A stretch of DNA of 64,000 bases from Methylopila sp. 73B (lineage in GTDB: Bacteria > Pseudomonadota > Alphaproteobacteria > Rhizobiales > Methylopilaceae), in the NCBI RefSeq assembly GCF_000526315.1, contig NZ_JAFV01000001.1, positions 3,164,501-3,228,500 of the forward strand, in the 5' to 3' direction. Position 1 is the first letter of the stretch, and each line of letters starts with the position of its first letter. Positions 51,201-60,218 of this stretch are shown here, piece after piece. Under the pieces are notes generated by a model. The model was not told the origin of the DNA. It saw nothing but the letters and a program-made list of their open reading frames with translations, and did not search any database. The position numbers were made by a program, and so were the translations under genes.

Positions 51201-53600
51201 TCAGCCCAAGGCCGTCAGATGCCGCAGGGGCCGTCCGGGAGCCAGACCCTCCGCGGCCCAGACGAGGCCCTGAGCGTCGATGCCGAAGTGTCGGTAGAGG
51301 TCGGCGATGGTTCCGGTCTGTCCGAAGTGCTCGACGCCGAGCGCCCGCACCCGGTGGCCGCAGACCGATCCAAGCCAGCCCAGCGTCGCCGGATGGCCAT
51401 CGATCACCGTGACGAGCGCGCAATGGCGCGGCAGGCGGCCGAGCAACCTCTCCGCCAACGACGACGCGTGCGCGACCCCGCGCTCGCGCGCCCGCTGGGC
51501 GGCGGTCCAGCCCGCCATCAGCCGGTCGGCCGAGGTGACGGCCAGCAGGCCGACGTCGCGACGATCGCCGGCGATCAGCCCCACGGCCTCGATCGCCTCC
51601 TTCGCGACCACGCCCTGGTAGGCGATCACCACCTCGCAGTTCGGGCCGGGCTCGCGCCACCAGTAGGCGCCGTCGACGATCTCGCCCGCAAGCTCAGGCG
51701 TCATCGCGCGCTGCGGCTGCTCCAGCATGCGGGTGGAAAGCCGGAGGTACACCGAGCCGCCGGTCTCCTCGCGCTCCCAGTCCGCCACCCCGGACTTGCC
51801 GTCGCGCTGCACGTAGTCGAAGGCGAAGGCGAGGATCGCCGCCAGCTCGTCGGCGTAGGCCGGCTCGAAGCTTGCGAGCCCATCCTGCGCGAGGCCGATC
51901 AGCGGGGTCGCGATCGACTGGTGCGCGCCGCCCTCCGGCGCGAGCGTCACCCCCGAGGGCGTCGCGGCCAGAATGAAGCGGGCGTCCTGGTAGCAGGCGT
52001 AGATCAGCGCATCGAGGCCGCGTGCGATGAAGGGATCGTAGAGCGTGCCGACCGGGATCAGCCGCTCGCCGAACAGGGAGTGCGACAGTCCCAAAGCGCC
52101 GAGCGCCAGAAACAGGTTCATCTCGGCGATGCCGAGCTCGAGATGCTGGCCCTTCGGCCCGAACTCCCACTTCTGCGCCGAAGCGATGCGCTCCTCGCGG
52201 AACAGATCCGCCATGCTCTCGCGGGCGAACAGGCCGCGACGGTTCACCCAGGGCCCGAGGTTGGTGGAGACGGTCACGTCCGGCGAGGTGGTGACGATAC
52301 GATCGGCGAGGGCCGTGTCGCCCTTCGCCAGCCCGTCCAGCAGACGACCGAAGGCGGCCTGGGTCGAGGTCTCGACGGGAATGTCGGCCTCGAGCCGCGC
52401 GGGGACCGGAAGCTTGCCGCCCTCGTAGCGGCGGCGACCCTTCGCCACGAAGGGAACGCTCTCGACAAAAGCCTGCAGCTCGTCGGGCGGAATCGACAGG
52501 CCCTCGAACGGGTCCCACTCCCGGCCTTCGCGGACGCCCATGGACTGGCGGAAGGCCGCCATCTGAGCCGGCGTCATCAGCCCGGAATGGTTGTCCTTGT
52601 GGCCGGCGAGCGGCAGGCCGTAGCCCTTGATGGTGTACGCGAGGAAGCAGACCGGCCGGTCGTGGTCGATCCGCTCGAAGGCCTCCAGCAGCGTCGGCAG
52701 GTCGTGGCCCGCAAGGTTCGTCATCAGCGCCGCGAGCTCGGCGTCGGAGCGCCGCTCGATGAGGGCCGTGACCGCGCCCTGGTCGCCGATCTCGTCCAGC
52801 AGTCGCTTGCGCCATGCGGCGCCGCCCTGGAAGGACAGCGCTGAGAACAGCTGGTTCGGACAGCGGTCGATCCAATCGCGGAGTTTCCCCCCGCCGGGCT
52901 CCGCGAAGGCCTCCTCCAGCAGGCGCCCGTACTTCAGCACGACCACGTCCCAGCCGAGGCCTTCGAACAACGCCGAGATCCGCTCGTACAGGCCCTCGCG
53001 CACCACCGCGTCGAGGCTCTGACGGTTGTAGTCGATGATCCACCAGCAGTTCCGGAGCCCGTGCTTCCAGCCCTCGAGCAGGCACTCGAAGATGTTGCCC
53101 TCGTCGAGCTCCGCGTCGCCCACAAGCGCGATCATGCGCCCCTCCGGCCTCTCGGTCCCCAGCCCCTTGGCGCGCAGGTAGTCCTGCGTCAGCGAGGCGA
53201 ACACGGTGGCCGCGGCGCCGAGGCCGACCGAGCCGGTGGAGAAGTCGACGTCGTCCACGTCCTTGGTCCGCGAGGGATAGGACTGCGCGCCGCCAAAGGC
53301 GCGAAACGCCTCCAGCTTCTCGCGGGTCTGGTTCCCGAACAGGTATTGTATGGCGTGGAACACCGGGCTCGCGTGCGGCTTCACCGCGACCCGGTCCTCG
53401 GGCCGCAGCGCCGCGAAGTAAAGCGCCGTCATGATCGTCGCGAGCGACGCGGAGGACGCCTGATGGCCGCCGACCTTCAGCCCGTCAGACGGGCGCAGAT
53501 GGTTGGCGTTGTGGATCGTCCACGTCGCAAGCCAGAGCGCCTTGCGCTCCAGCTCCCGCAGCGGCCCAAGCCGCCGATCCTCCGCCTGTCCCACCGCCAT
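51201..53600 (-). CDS. Transketolase family protein, pyruvate dehydrogenase E1 (AceE)-like
   Basis: Thiamine diphosphate enzyme of 799 residues. The N-terminal half has HLRPSDGLKVGGHQASSASL, HASPVFHAIQYL, and the ThDP-Mg site GDAELDEGNIFECLLEGWKHGL with the Asn in DYNRQSLD. The C-terminal half has LGIAEMNLFLALGALGLS and GGAHQSIATPL. The sequence is closer to homodimeric pyruvate dehydrogenase E1 than to TktA, but no E2 or E3 gene is near, and the C-terminus is shorter than AceE. It is divergent from mmcB. Substrate is uncertain: either a 2-oxoacid or a sugar phosphate. Confidence 0.85.
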   Translation of the reverse strand: MAVGQAEDRRLGPLRELERKALWLATWTIHNANHLRPSDGLKVGGHQASSASLATIMTALYFAALRPEDRVAVKPHASPVFHAIQYLFGNQTREKLEAFRAFGGAQSYPSRTKDVDDVDFSTGSVGLGAAATVFASLTQDYLRAKGLGTERPEGRMIALVGDAELDEGNIFECLLEGWKHGLRNCWWIIDYNRQSLDAVVREGLYERISALFEGLGWDVVVLKYGRLLEEAFAEPGGGKLRDWIDRCPNQLFSALSFQGGAAWRKRLLDEIGDQGAVTALIERRSDAELAALMTNLAGHDLPTLLEAFERIDHDRPVCFLAYTIKGYGLPLAGHKDNHSGLMTPAQMAAFRQSMGVREGREWDPFEGLSIPPDELQAFVESVPFVAKGRRRYEGGKLPVPARLEADIPVETSTQAAFGRLLDGLAKGDTALADRIVTTSPDVTVSTNLGPWVNRRGLFARESMADLFREERIASAQKWEFGPKGQHLELGIAEMNLFLALGALGLSHSLFGERLIPVGTLYDPFIARGLDALIYACYQDARFILAATPSGVTLAPEGGAHQSIATPLIGLAQDGLASFEPAYADELAAILAFAFDYVQRDGKSGVADWEREETGGSVYLRLSTRMLEQPQRAMTPELAGEIVDGAYWWREPGPNCEVVIAYQGVVAKEAIEAVGLIAGDRRDVGLLAVTSADRLMAGWTAAQRARERGVAHASSLAERLLGRLPRHCALVTVIDGHPATLGWLGSVCGHRVRALGVEHFGQTGTIADLYRHFGIDAQGLVWAAEGLAPGRPLRHLTALG

Positions 53601-53726
53601 GATCTTGCGTCCTGTTCCGGGTCTGGGAGCGTCATCATAGCCCCGGCGCACCTCACGTCGACCGTTCCACGCGCACGGCTGAACTTCACGCTTGCGCCGT
53701 TCCCTGTTCGTGCCATTATCGAACGT

Positions 53727-54239
53727 ATGGAGAACATTTTGCCTTCAGGAGCCGTGGTTGAACTGCTCGACGAGGTCGTGGCGGAGGCGGCGCGGCCGTC
53801 GTCGCTGTCGGGAGTGGCCGCCACGCTGGCGCGCGGCGTGTGCCGGCACTTCGTCGCGGCCGGTTATGGCTGCCTGCGCGAGACGCCGCTCCGCTCCGGC
53901 CGGCGCGCCGACGTGATGGCGCTCGGCCGCACCGGCGAGATCGTCATCATAGAGATCAAATCCGGACCTCAGGATTTTCGCGCCGACCGTAAATGGCCCG
54001 AGTACCGGCCGTTCTGCGACGCGCTTTACTTCGCCGTGGGCGCGGACTTCCCGCAGGCGCTGATCCCCGAGGACGTAGGCTTGATCGCCGCCGACGGCTA
54101 CGGCGCGGCCATTCTGCGTGACGCCCCGCGCTTCCCGCTGGCGGGCGCGCGCCGCAAGGCCGTCTCGCTTGCGTTCGCGCGGCTCGCTGCGGCGCGGCTG
54201 CAGGCGACGGTGGATCCGGAAGGATTCAGCATGTCGTGA
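53727..54239 (+). CDS. mmcB: MmcB-family DNA repair protein
   Basis: 170-residue protein of the alphaproteobacterial MmcB family (PD-(D/E)XK-like fold), implicated in repair of mitomycin C damage in Caulobacter. The core contains RETPLRSGRRADVMAL and VIIEIKSGPQDFRADRKWPEY, in which Asp, Glu and Lys match a nuclease-type active site. The ATG at 53727 is preferred since the longer open frame is antisense to the transketolase gene. Confidence 0.88.
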   Translation: MENILPSGAVVELLDEVVAEAARPSSLSGVAATLARGVCRHFVAAGYGCLRETPLRSGRRADVMALGRTGEIVIIEIKSGPQDFRADRKWPEYRPFCDALYFAVGADFPQALIPEDVGLIAADGYGAAILRDAPRFPLAGARRKAVSLAFARLAAARLQATVDPEGFSMS

Positions 54240-54284
54240 ACGAATCGCCGGAAATGACGCAACCCAGCCACAGTCCAGTCTCAT

Positions 54285-54307
54285 TTCAATACAAACTCAG
54301 TATTGAA
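54285..54307. promoter_or_regulatory. Perfect 8-bp inverted repeat in an AT-rich gap
   Basis: TTCAATAC (54285-54292) and GTATTGAA (54300-54307) surround AAACTCA. It lies in a 170-base AT-rich gap between mmcB and a small ORF. The symmetry and low GC suit a dimeric repressor site; no adjacent regulator gene is obvious. Confidence 0.5.
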
Positions 54308-54409
54308 CATAGGCAAAGATGATTCGGACGTGAGTTTGTCTGCCGATCAAGTGTAGCGCTCGCTCTTTAGCAAGGAGTGAGCCTGTAGCGGCGCGGAGGC
54401 GCTGATCCA

Positions 54410-54676
54410 ATGTCGAACGATGACGTGAACGCCGTAGTCCTTCGCCTCGCCCGTACTCTTCAGCGTTGCGGGGAGGATCCGCGCGTGGTGTTCGCCGCCC
54501 TGATCGGCAGCGCCGCCACGATCGCCTCCGATCTCGGCCATGACGTCAATTCGCCGGACGACCTGCGCCGGGCGATCGACGAGGTCGTGGAATCGGGCCA
54601 CCTCGGGGATTTTCGGGAGGGCGCGGTGAGCGCGGCCTCGGTCGTGATTCCTTTCCCCGCCGCCCGCGTCGCTTGA
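54410..54676 (+). CDS. Small hypothetical protein (88 residues)
   Basis: Unrecognised 88-residue protein. It is mildly acidic, probably helical (VVLRLARTLQRCGEDPRVVFAALIGSAATIAS), with no membrane segment long enough to be certain and no known motif. A GGAGG lies nine to thirteen bases before the ATG, and an AT-rich promoter-like gap with a palindrome lies upstream, which favours a real gene. Confidence 0.6.
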   Translation: MSNDDVNAVVLRLARTLQRCGEDPRVVFAALIGSAATIASDLGHDVNSPDDLRRAIDEVVESGHLGDFREGAVSAASVVIPFPAARVA

Positions 54677-54898
54677 CGGCATGGCGCTCCGGGCGCGTCC
54701 CGGAGCTGATCGACCACCCGGCGAAATGATCCTCGGCCGCGGGGAAAAGAGAGACGTTCCGTGCGACCGTGGGGTCGAGACGTCGAGCGGCTTGCGCATT
54801 GCCGAAAATGACGGCTCCGGGCTCAGCGCCGCCGACGCTGTCCGAGTTGGATCCCGACTCTCAAACCCCTTGCGCCGAAAAGGCGCCGGTGCCTTGTC

Positions 54899-56656
54899 TC
54901 AGATCAGCGTCGGCCCCTCGTCGCGCCCCGTCGTCCGGGAGCGACGTTCCGTCCCAAGGTCGCCGTCGAGGCGACGGAAGCTCCAGCCGATCAGCGGCGC
55001 TCCGCGCACCGTCGCGTGCACGACGATCTGTTCGGTTCGCCGCGGGCCGTTGGCGCCGGCGAAATAGATGCTCTCCTCCAGCTCCACCGCAAATCCCGGA
55101 GCCGCGAACAGCCAGCCGCGGCCGCTCGGCAACGCGAGCATCGCGCCCTGGCCGTCCTGCGTGACGCTCGCGCGCACGCCGGGATGCAGATGAAACCGGA
55201 GCGCGACGCGCGAATCCTCCGGACCCCGCCCGGCGTGGACGGGCCGCAGCGCGTCTTCGCCCTCAAGCCGGTCGCCCGCGGCGGAGAGGGTCAGCGTGCG
55301 CGCGTGGATCAGCCCGAAGCGGCGGGCGTAGCCGTCGTGCGTCGCGGCGACCCGCACGCCCTCTCCCGTCCGCTCGCGCCGGGCGACCACCGCGCGCGGT
55401 CCGGCGACCACGATCCGGCCCAGCAGTCCGGCGCAGCGAACGCCGGCGAAGCGGCAGGACGAGGTGTCGGCGACGACGAGGGTCGAATGGGCCGCGGTCG
55501 CGCGCGGCGCGGCGCCCCAGCTCGCGCGGCCGAAGCGGGGGACGCCGCAGTTGACCACGATCTGCTCGGGGCCGCTGGACAGCTCGAAGGACAAGGCGCC
55601 GGCATGCGCGTCGCGGGACGCTCCCGGCGGCGGCGGCGAGCCGACGTCGACAAGCACGGCCGAGGGCCCGCCCTGCAGCCGCACGTAGCCGGAATGAGGC
55701 GCCTCTTCGGGCAGCGGTCCGCGGGCGTCGTCATAGGCGAGGATAGTCGCCACCAAGTCGGCCTGGGTCGGCCCGGCTCCGTTGAACTGGGCGAAGGCCC
55801 CGTCGCCGTGCCGGAAAAATCGGATCATCGGCATCGCGCGATCGACCGCGTTCAGAAGCGACTGCGGCGGCTGGGCGTTGCGGGCCGCATAGGCCTGTCG
55901 CAACGGCAGCAGGTCGAGCATCGCCTCGACCAGCGCGCTCGGATTCCGACTGACATGCCCGCCGTCCGGCAGGATCTGGCGATCCAGCTCCTCGCCAAGC
56001 GTGGCGGAGGCCGACTTCAGAAGCCGTCCGTCCCCGGCGAAGCAGAGCCCGGCGTAGGCCAGCGCGCAGGCAACGGTGAGTCGCGGCAGGCCGTCGGGCG
56101 TGAGACGGCGCGCGCGGCCGAGCCGCCGTGTCTGGCGTGCGAGGCTTCGCAGGAAGCGGCGGTAGAAGGCGCGGTCGGCGCCGTCGAGGATCAGCGGCGA
56201 CTGGCAGAGCCAAGAGATCACGCGCCGCGCCGTGACGTGGGCGGCACGAGCGATAGGGTCTCCGCCGCCGCCCAGCGCGATCCACTCTTCGACCAGCGCC
56301 CGGGCGTTGGCGCGGGCCAGCGTCGTATCGGCGGCGCGCAGGTGGCGCAGCCACCCGAAGCCGTGCAGCGCCTCCGCCCATTCCGGCGAGGGCGGCTCGA
56401 CCCGGAAGGGCGAGGCCCCCTCGACGGGCATGCTCTTGCCCGCGAAGGCGAACACGCCGGCGTAGATCTCGCCGGCCCGGGTGGGATCAGAGGTGCGCAG
56501 GTCCTGCGGGGCGATGACGAGCTTGTCCGGCGCGCGCCCTGTCGCATGCCACGGCGCCGCTGCAAGGCCGGCCATCCGCCGCCATCCGCCGCGCACGCCT
56601 TCGCTGACAGCGAAGCGCATGAGCCGCGCGGTCTCCTCGAGCGCCCCGATGCTCAT
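54899..56656 (-). CDS. Heparinase II/III-family protein
   Basis: Probable polysaccharide lyase-like protein, 585 residues. The N-terminal part is the alpha-toroid (about 60-310: FGWLRHLRAADTTLARANARAL, ILPDGGHVSRNPSALVEAMLDLLPL) and the C-terminal part the beta-sheet domain (VNCGVPRFGRASWGAAPRATAAHSTL) of PF07940. No signal peptide is clear. In other Hyphomicrobiales it lies between rsmB and purH; here rsmB precedes it, but purH is not downstream. The true substrate is unknown, possibly a surface polymer. Confidence 0.9.
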   Translation of the reverse strand: MSIGALEETARLMRFAVSEGVRGGWRRMAGLAAAPWHATGRAPDKLVIAPQDLRTSDPTRAGEIYAGVFAFAGKSMPVEGASPFRVEPPSPEWAEALHGFGWLRHLRAADTTLARANARALVEEWIALGGGGDPIARAAHVTARRVISWLCQSPLILDGADRAFYRRFLRSLARQTRRLGRARRLTPDGLPRLTVACALAYAGLCFAGDGRLLKSASATLGEELDRQILPDGGHVSRNPSALVEAMLDLLPLRQAYAARNAQPPQSLLNAVDRAMPMIRFFRHGDGAFAQFNGAGPTQADLVATILAYDDARGPLPEEAPHSGYVRLQGGPSAVLVDVGSPPPPGASRDAHAGALSFELSSGPEQIVVNCGVPRFGRASWGAAPRATAAHSTLVVADTSSCRFAGVRCAGLLGRIVVAGPRAVVARRERTGEGVRVAATHDGYARRFGLIHARTLTLSAAGDRLEGEDALRPVHAGRGPEDSRVALRFHLHPGVRASVTQDGQGAMLALPSGRGWLFAAPGFAVELEESIYFAGANGPRRTEQIVVHATVRGAPLIGWSFRRLDGDLGTERRSRTTGRDEGPTLI

Positions 56657-56738
56657 GGCATGCGGGCCCTTCGCCGTTTCCCCCTCATTTCAGGAATCGT
56701 CGCACACCTGCAGGCGCTTGTCGCGATTCGCGGACGCG

Positions 56739-58115
56739 TCAGCCCACACGCATCCGCGCGGCGAAGAAGCCGTCGAGGCCGGCGAGCCGGGGGTCGTCCG
56801 CCGCGAGATGGCTCGGCAGCGTGCGCAGGAAGCCGTCCGAACCCACGGCCTCGCCATAGCCGGGCAGCTCGGCCTCTGTCACCGGCTCGACGACGACGCG
56901 GCCGGCCGCGCGGGCGAGGAAGGCCGCGATCTGACGCTCGCCCTCTTCCGGCTCCAGCGAACAGGTGCAGTACACCAGCAGGCCGCCCGGCTTCACCAGC
57001 CGAAGCGCCGCGTCGAGCAGCCGCGCCTGCAGCTTCGCGAGCGTCGCGATGTCGCTTTCCCGCTTCATCCAAGCGACGTCGGGATGCCGGCGGATGGTGC
57101 CCGTGGCGCTGCAGGGCGCGTCCAGCAGCACGGCGTCGGCCGGCTCCAGCGACACGCCGGCGGCGTCGCCGACCTGGGCTTCGGCCGACAGCTTCAGCCG
57201 CGAAAGATTGTCGCTCAGGCGGCGCAGCCGCTCGGCGGACTTGTCGACCGCGACCACCTCGGCGCCGGCGGCGGCCAGCTGGGCCGTCTTGCCGCCGGGA
57301 GCCGCGCAGAGGTCAATGGCGCGCTTGCCCTGGAGGTCGCCGAACAGCCGGGCGGGCAGCGCCGCGGCGGCGTCCTGCACCCACCACTCGCCGTCGTCGA
57401 ACCCGGCGAGTTGCGCCACGCGGCCGCCTTGCGCCAAGCGCACGCCGCCGGTGGGTAGCACGACCCCGCCGAGCGTTTCCGCCCAGCCAGCGGGATTGGA
57501 TTTCACGGTCAGGTCGAGCGCCGGCTCGACGCTCAGTCGAAGCGCGATCGCCGCGGCGGTCTCCGCGCCATAGGCGCGCGTCCAGCGGGCGTAGAGCCAC
57601 GCCGGAAGGTCGGCCCCCGGCGTCGGCTCCGGCGCGCCTTCGGCGACGATCCCGCGAAGCACCGCGTTGACGAGACCCGAGAAATGGCGGGCGTCCGGAT
57701 CAGCGCGGGCGCAGGCGACGGCGAGGTCGACGGCGGTGTGCGCCGGCGTGTCCATGAACAGCGCCTGGGCGGCGCCGGTGGCGAGGATCGCCTCCAGCGG
57801 GCCGGCCTTCTTCGGCAGCCCCTTCTCGAGCTTTGCGGCGATCAGGGCGCGCAGGGTGCCGAACCGTCGCAGGGTCGAGCCGGCGATGGCGCGGGCGAGC
57901 GCGCGGTCGCGCTCGTCCAGCGCCCGGAAGCCGGTCGGGTCGTGCTCCGCCTCGAGCGCGCCGTCGAGCGGCCGCGAGCGGGAGAGCACGCCCTCCACCA
58001 GCCGCACGGCGACACGGCGGGGCCCGAAGCCCACCGGCTCGGGCGCAGGCCGCTGGGAGCCGCCCATCGAACGGCGGCCCGGCGTCGGGATCCGGAATGC
58101 GGGGGGACGGGTCAA
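56739..58115 (-). CDS. rsmB: 16S rRNA (cytosine-C5)-methyltransferase RsmB-family
   Basis: SAM-dependent m5C methyltransferase with an N-terminal NusB-like RNA-binding domain, about 458 residues. N-terminal part: [22 protein letters not shown] to [16 protein letters not shown]-terminal part: [16 protein letters not shown] (SAM site), [21 protein letters not shown] with the PC dyad and [14 protein letters not shown] with the nucleophilic Cys. TTG 58115 overlaps the htpX stop (TTGA); ATG 58067 is an alternative. Confidence 0.94.
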   Translation of the reverse strand: MTRPPAFRIPTPGRRSMGGSQRPAPEPVGFGPRRVAVRLVEGVLSRSRPLDGALEAEHDPTGFRALDERDRALARAIAGSTLRRFGTLRALIAAKLEKGLPKKAGPLEAILATGAAQALFMDTPAHTAVDLAVACARADPDARHFSGLVNAVLRGIVAEGAPEPTPGADLPAWLYARWTRAYGAETAAAIALRLSVEPALDLTVKSNPAGWAETLGGVVLPTGGVRLAQGGRVAQLAGFDDGEWWVQDAAAALPARLFGDLQGKRAIDLCAAPGGKTAQLAAAGAEVVAVDKSAERLRRLSDNLSRLKLSAEAQVGDAAGVSLEPADAVLLDAPCSATGTIRRHPDVAWMKRESDIATLAKLQARLLDAALRLVKPGGLLVYCTCSLEPEEGERQIAAFLARAAGRVVVEPVTEAELPGYGEAVGSDGFLRTLPSHLAADDPRLAGLDGFFAARMRVG

Positions 58116-59041
58116 CCCCAGGGGCCGCTTCGGCGCTGCGATCCGCCCCAGGGGCCCGAAGCCGGGCCGGACGGAGCGGCCGCCGGACGGGCGCCCATGC
58201 CGCGGGCGAGCTCCATCAGGGCGGCGATGCGGTTCTCGGTCGCAGGGTGGGTCGAGAACAGATTGTCCATCCGGTGGCCCGAGAGCGGGTTGATGATGAA
58301 CATGTGCGCGGTCGCGGGGTTGCGCTCGGCGGCGTCGTTCTCGATGTGCGCGGCCCCGCCGGCGATCTTGCCGAGGGCGGAGGCCAGCCAGTCGGGCCGG
58401 CCGCAGATCTCGGCGCCGAGCTTGTCGGCCTGATACTCACGGGTGCGGCTGATCGCCATCTGAACGATCATCGCGGCGATGGGGGCAAGAATCATCATCG
58501 CGATCGACCCTATCACGCCGAAGGGCGAACCGTTGTTCTCGCGGTTGCCGGAGAACAGAAATCCGAAGTTCGCCAGCATCGAGATCGCGCCGGCGATGGT
58601 CGCCGTGATCGTCATGATCAGCGTGTCGTGGTTCTTCACATGCGCCAGCTCGTGCGCCATCACCCCCGCGACCTCCTCGCGGCTGAGGGAATGGAGCAGA
58701 CCCGTAGTGGCCGCCACCGCCGCGTTCTCGGGGTTGCGGCCGGTCGCGAAGGCGTTCGGCTGCGGCTCGTCGATGATGTAGACGCGCGGCATCGGGAGCT
58801 GGGCGCGGGCCGCGAGCTCCTGCACCATGCCGTAGAATTCGGGGGCGGAGCGGGCGTCCACCTCCTGCGCGTTGTGCATGCGCAGGACGGCCTTGTCAGA
58901 GTTCCAGTAGCTCCAGGCGTTCATGGCGAGCGCCACGACGAAGGCGATCATCAGGCCGCCTTTGCCGCCGATCAGGAAGCCCACTCCCATGAACAGCGCG
59001 GTCATGCCTGCCAGCAGAAGGGCCGTGCGGAAGTAGTTCAT
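58112..59041 (-). CDS. htpX: Zinc metalloprotease HtpX
   Basis: Inner-membrane M48 protease of membrane-protein quality control, 309 residues. Two N-terminal membrane helices ([20 protein letters not shown] and a second), catalytic [10 protein letters not shown], further helices and the zinc ligand Glu in [12 protein letters not shown]. The C-terminus is Ala/Pro/Gly-rich. It is upstream of and overlaps rsmB. Confidence 0.97.
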   Translation of the reverse strand: MNYFRTALLLAGMTALFMGVGFLIGGKGGLMIAFVVALAMNAWSYWNSDKAVLRMHNAQEVDARSAPEFYGMVQELAARAQLPMPRVYIIDEPQPNAFATGRNPENAAVAATTGLLHSLSREEVAGVMAHELAHVKNHDTLIMTITATIAGAISMLANFGFLFSGNRENNGSPFGVIGSIAMMILAPIAAMIVQMAISRTREYQADKLGAEICGRPDWLASALGKIAGGAAHIENDAAERNPATAHMFIINPLSGHRMDNLFSTHPATENRIAALMELARGMGARPAAAPSGPASGPWGGSQRRSGPWG

Positions 59042-59170
59042 GCGGGTCGGGTCTCCACCATGGATCGCGAACGCTCGCGCGGGGGCGCAAGCGGCTTATA
59101 TGTGGGGAGCATCCCCGGTTCGCGCCAATGCGTCGCCGGGTCACGATCGGATCAGCTAAGGGAGCAGGCC

Positions 59171-59362
59171 ATGGCCGAGGAGCCGCGCAAGGCGTTGAGC
59201 GAGGCCGCCGCCCGCGCGCTGGCCGAAGCCGAGGCCCGCCGCGCCGACTACGAGCGCCAGGCGGCCGAACTCGCGAAGGCGAAGGAGCTCAACGGCCGCA
59301 AGGGCCCGGAGCCCGTGCGCTACGGCGACTGGGAGAGCAAGGGACTCGCGAGCGATTTCTGA
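59171..59362 (+). CDS. DUF1674 (SDHAF4-like) protein
   Basis: 63-residue protein with the family's C-terminal motif GRKGPEPVRYGDWESKGLASDF. The homologous eukaryotic factor Sdh8/SDHAF4 assists flavoprotein maturation of succinate dehydrogenase; a similar role here is inferred. AGGGAGCAGG precedes the ATG. It is divergent from htpX. Confidence 0.88.
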   Translation: MAEEPRKALSEAAARALAEAEARRADYERQAAELAKAKELNGRKGPEPVRYGDWESKGLASDF

Positions 59363-59471
59363 ACGGCCCCCCGCCCCCGAAGCGGCGGGCGAACCGACCC
59401 CGCCGCCGCCTCGCCCCCGAAGCCGGCGGATCCTGGGTCGCCTCGTCGCCCGCGGATTTCTGGGAATCGCA

Positions 59472-60116
59472 GTGGTCATGGGCGTGACGGCGGCGATCGT
59501 CGCGTCCGATCTCGACCGCTATTGGCCGCTCGACCTGCGCGACCCGCCGGGCGTGTTCACCCAGTGGCGCATCCGCGCGCTCGCCGCCTCGCCCGATCTG
59601 TGCCGCCGGGTGCTGGCGCGCTCGGCGGTCGAGTTCCGCGCCGCCTCCCCGCGACCGCGCGTCGGGGGCTGCGGGTATGTCGACGGCGTGGTTCCGGCCG
59701 CGGCTTCGATCGCGCTCGACGCCCCGCCGGCGATGCGCTGCGCCCTCGCCGCCGCGACGGCGGCCTGGGAACGGCGCGTGGTGGAGCCGGCGGCGCTCAA
59801 GCACCTGGGGTCGAAGCTCGCCGAGATCCGTCATTTCGGCAGCTACTCCTGCCGCAACGTCTACGGCCGAACCACGGGCCGCCGGTCGCAGCACGCCACG
59901 GCCAACGCGCTCGACGTCGCGGCCTTCCGTCTCGCGGACGGCCGCACGGTCAGCGTGCTCGGCGACTGGAGCGACGGCGGGGCGCGCGGCGCCTTCCTGC
60001 GCGAGGTCCGCGATGGCGCCTGCGGCCTGTTCGCCGGCGTGCTGTCGCCCGACTACAACGCCGCCCACCGTGACCATTTCCACTTCGACCTCGGCCCGTA
60101 TGACGTCTGCCGCTGA
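59472..60116 (+). CDS. Extensin-like domain protein
   Basis: Extensin_like_C-domain protein (PF06904), probably periplasmic, 214 residues from GTG 59472. Domain features: LAASPDLCRRVLAR, GGCGYVDGVV, HFGSYSCRNVYGRTTGRRSQ and NALDVAAFRLADG with a closing HRDHFHFDLGPY. The frame is open and hydrophobic upstream (LGRLVARGFLGIAVVMGVTA), so the anchor likely begins earlier, possibly at CTG 59433; no ATG, GTG or TTG exists there. The HxH end resembles D-Ala-D-Ala carboxypeptidase folds. Confidence 0.82.
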   Translation: MVMGVTAAIVASDLDRYWPLDLRDPPGVFTQWRIRALAASPDLCRRVLARSAVEFRAASPRPRVGGCGYVDGVVPAAASIALDAPPAMRCALAAATAAWERRVVEPAALKHLGSKLAEIRHFGSYSCRNVYGRTTGRRSQHATANALDVAAFRLADGRTVSVLGDWSDGGARGAFLREVRDGACGLFAGVLSPDYNAAHRDHFHFDLGPYDVCR

Positions 60117-60218
60117 GGCGCGCTTGCGCTTGACCCGGCGCGTCGTCCGTCGCACACGGCGTGCGGGACGCGCCTTGCGATCGGGGACGCACGGCGGATC
60201 GCGAGGAGAGTCGGGTCG

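Noticed and set aside
53690-53726. Possible SOS (LexA) box before mmcB
   Set aside because: GTTC occurs at 53699 and 53706, but the spacing (three bases) does not match the alphaproteobacterial GTTC-N7-GTTC site.
54677-54898. Open frame 54681-55067 on the plus strand
   Set aside because: It runs antisense into the heparinase-like gene, has no ribosome site and an Arg/Ser/Pro-rich composition typical of shadow frames.
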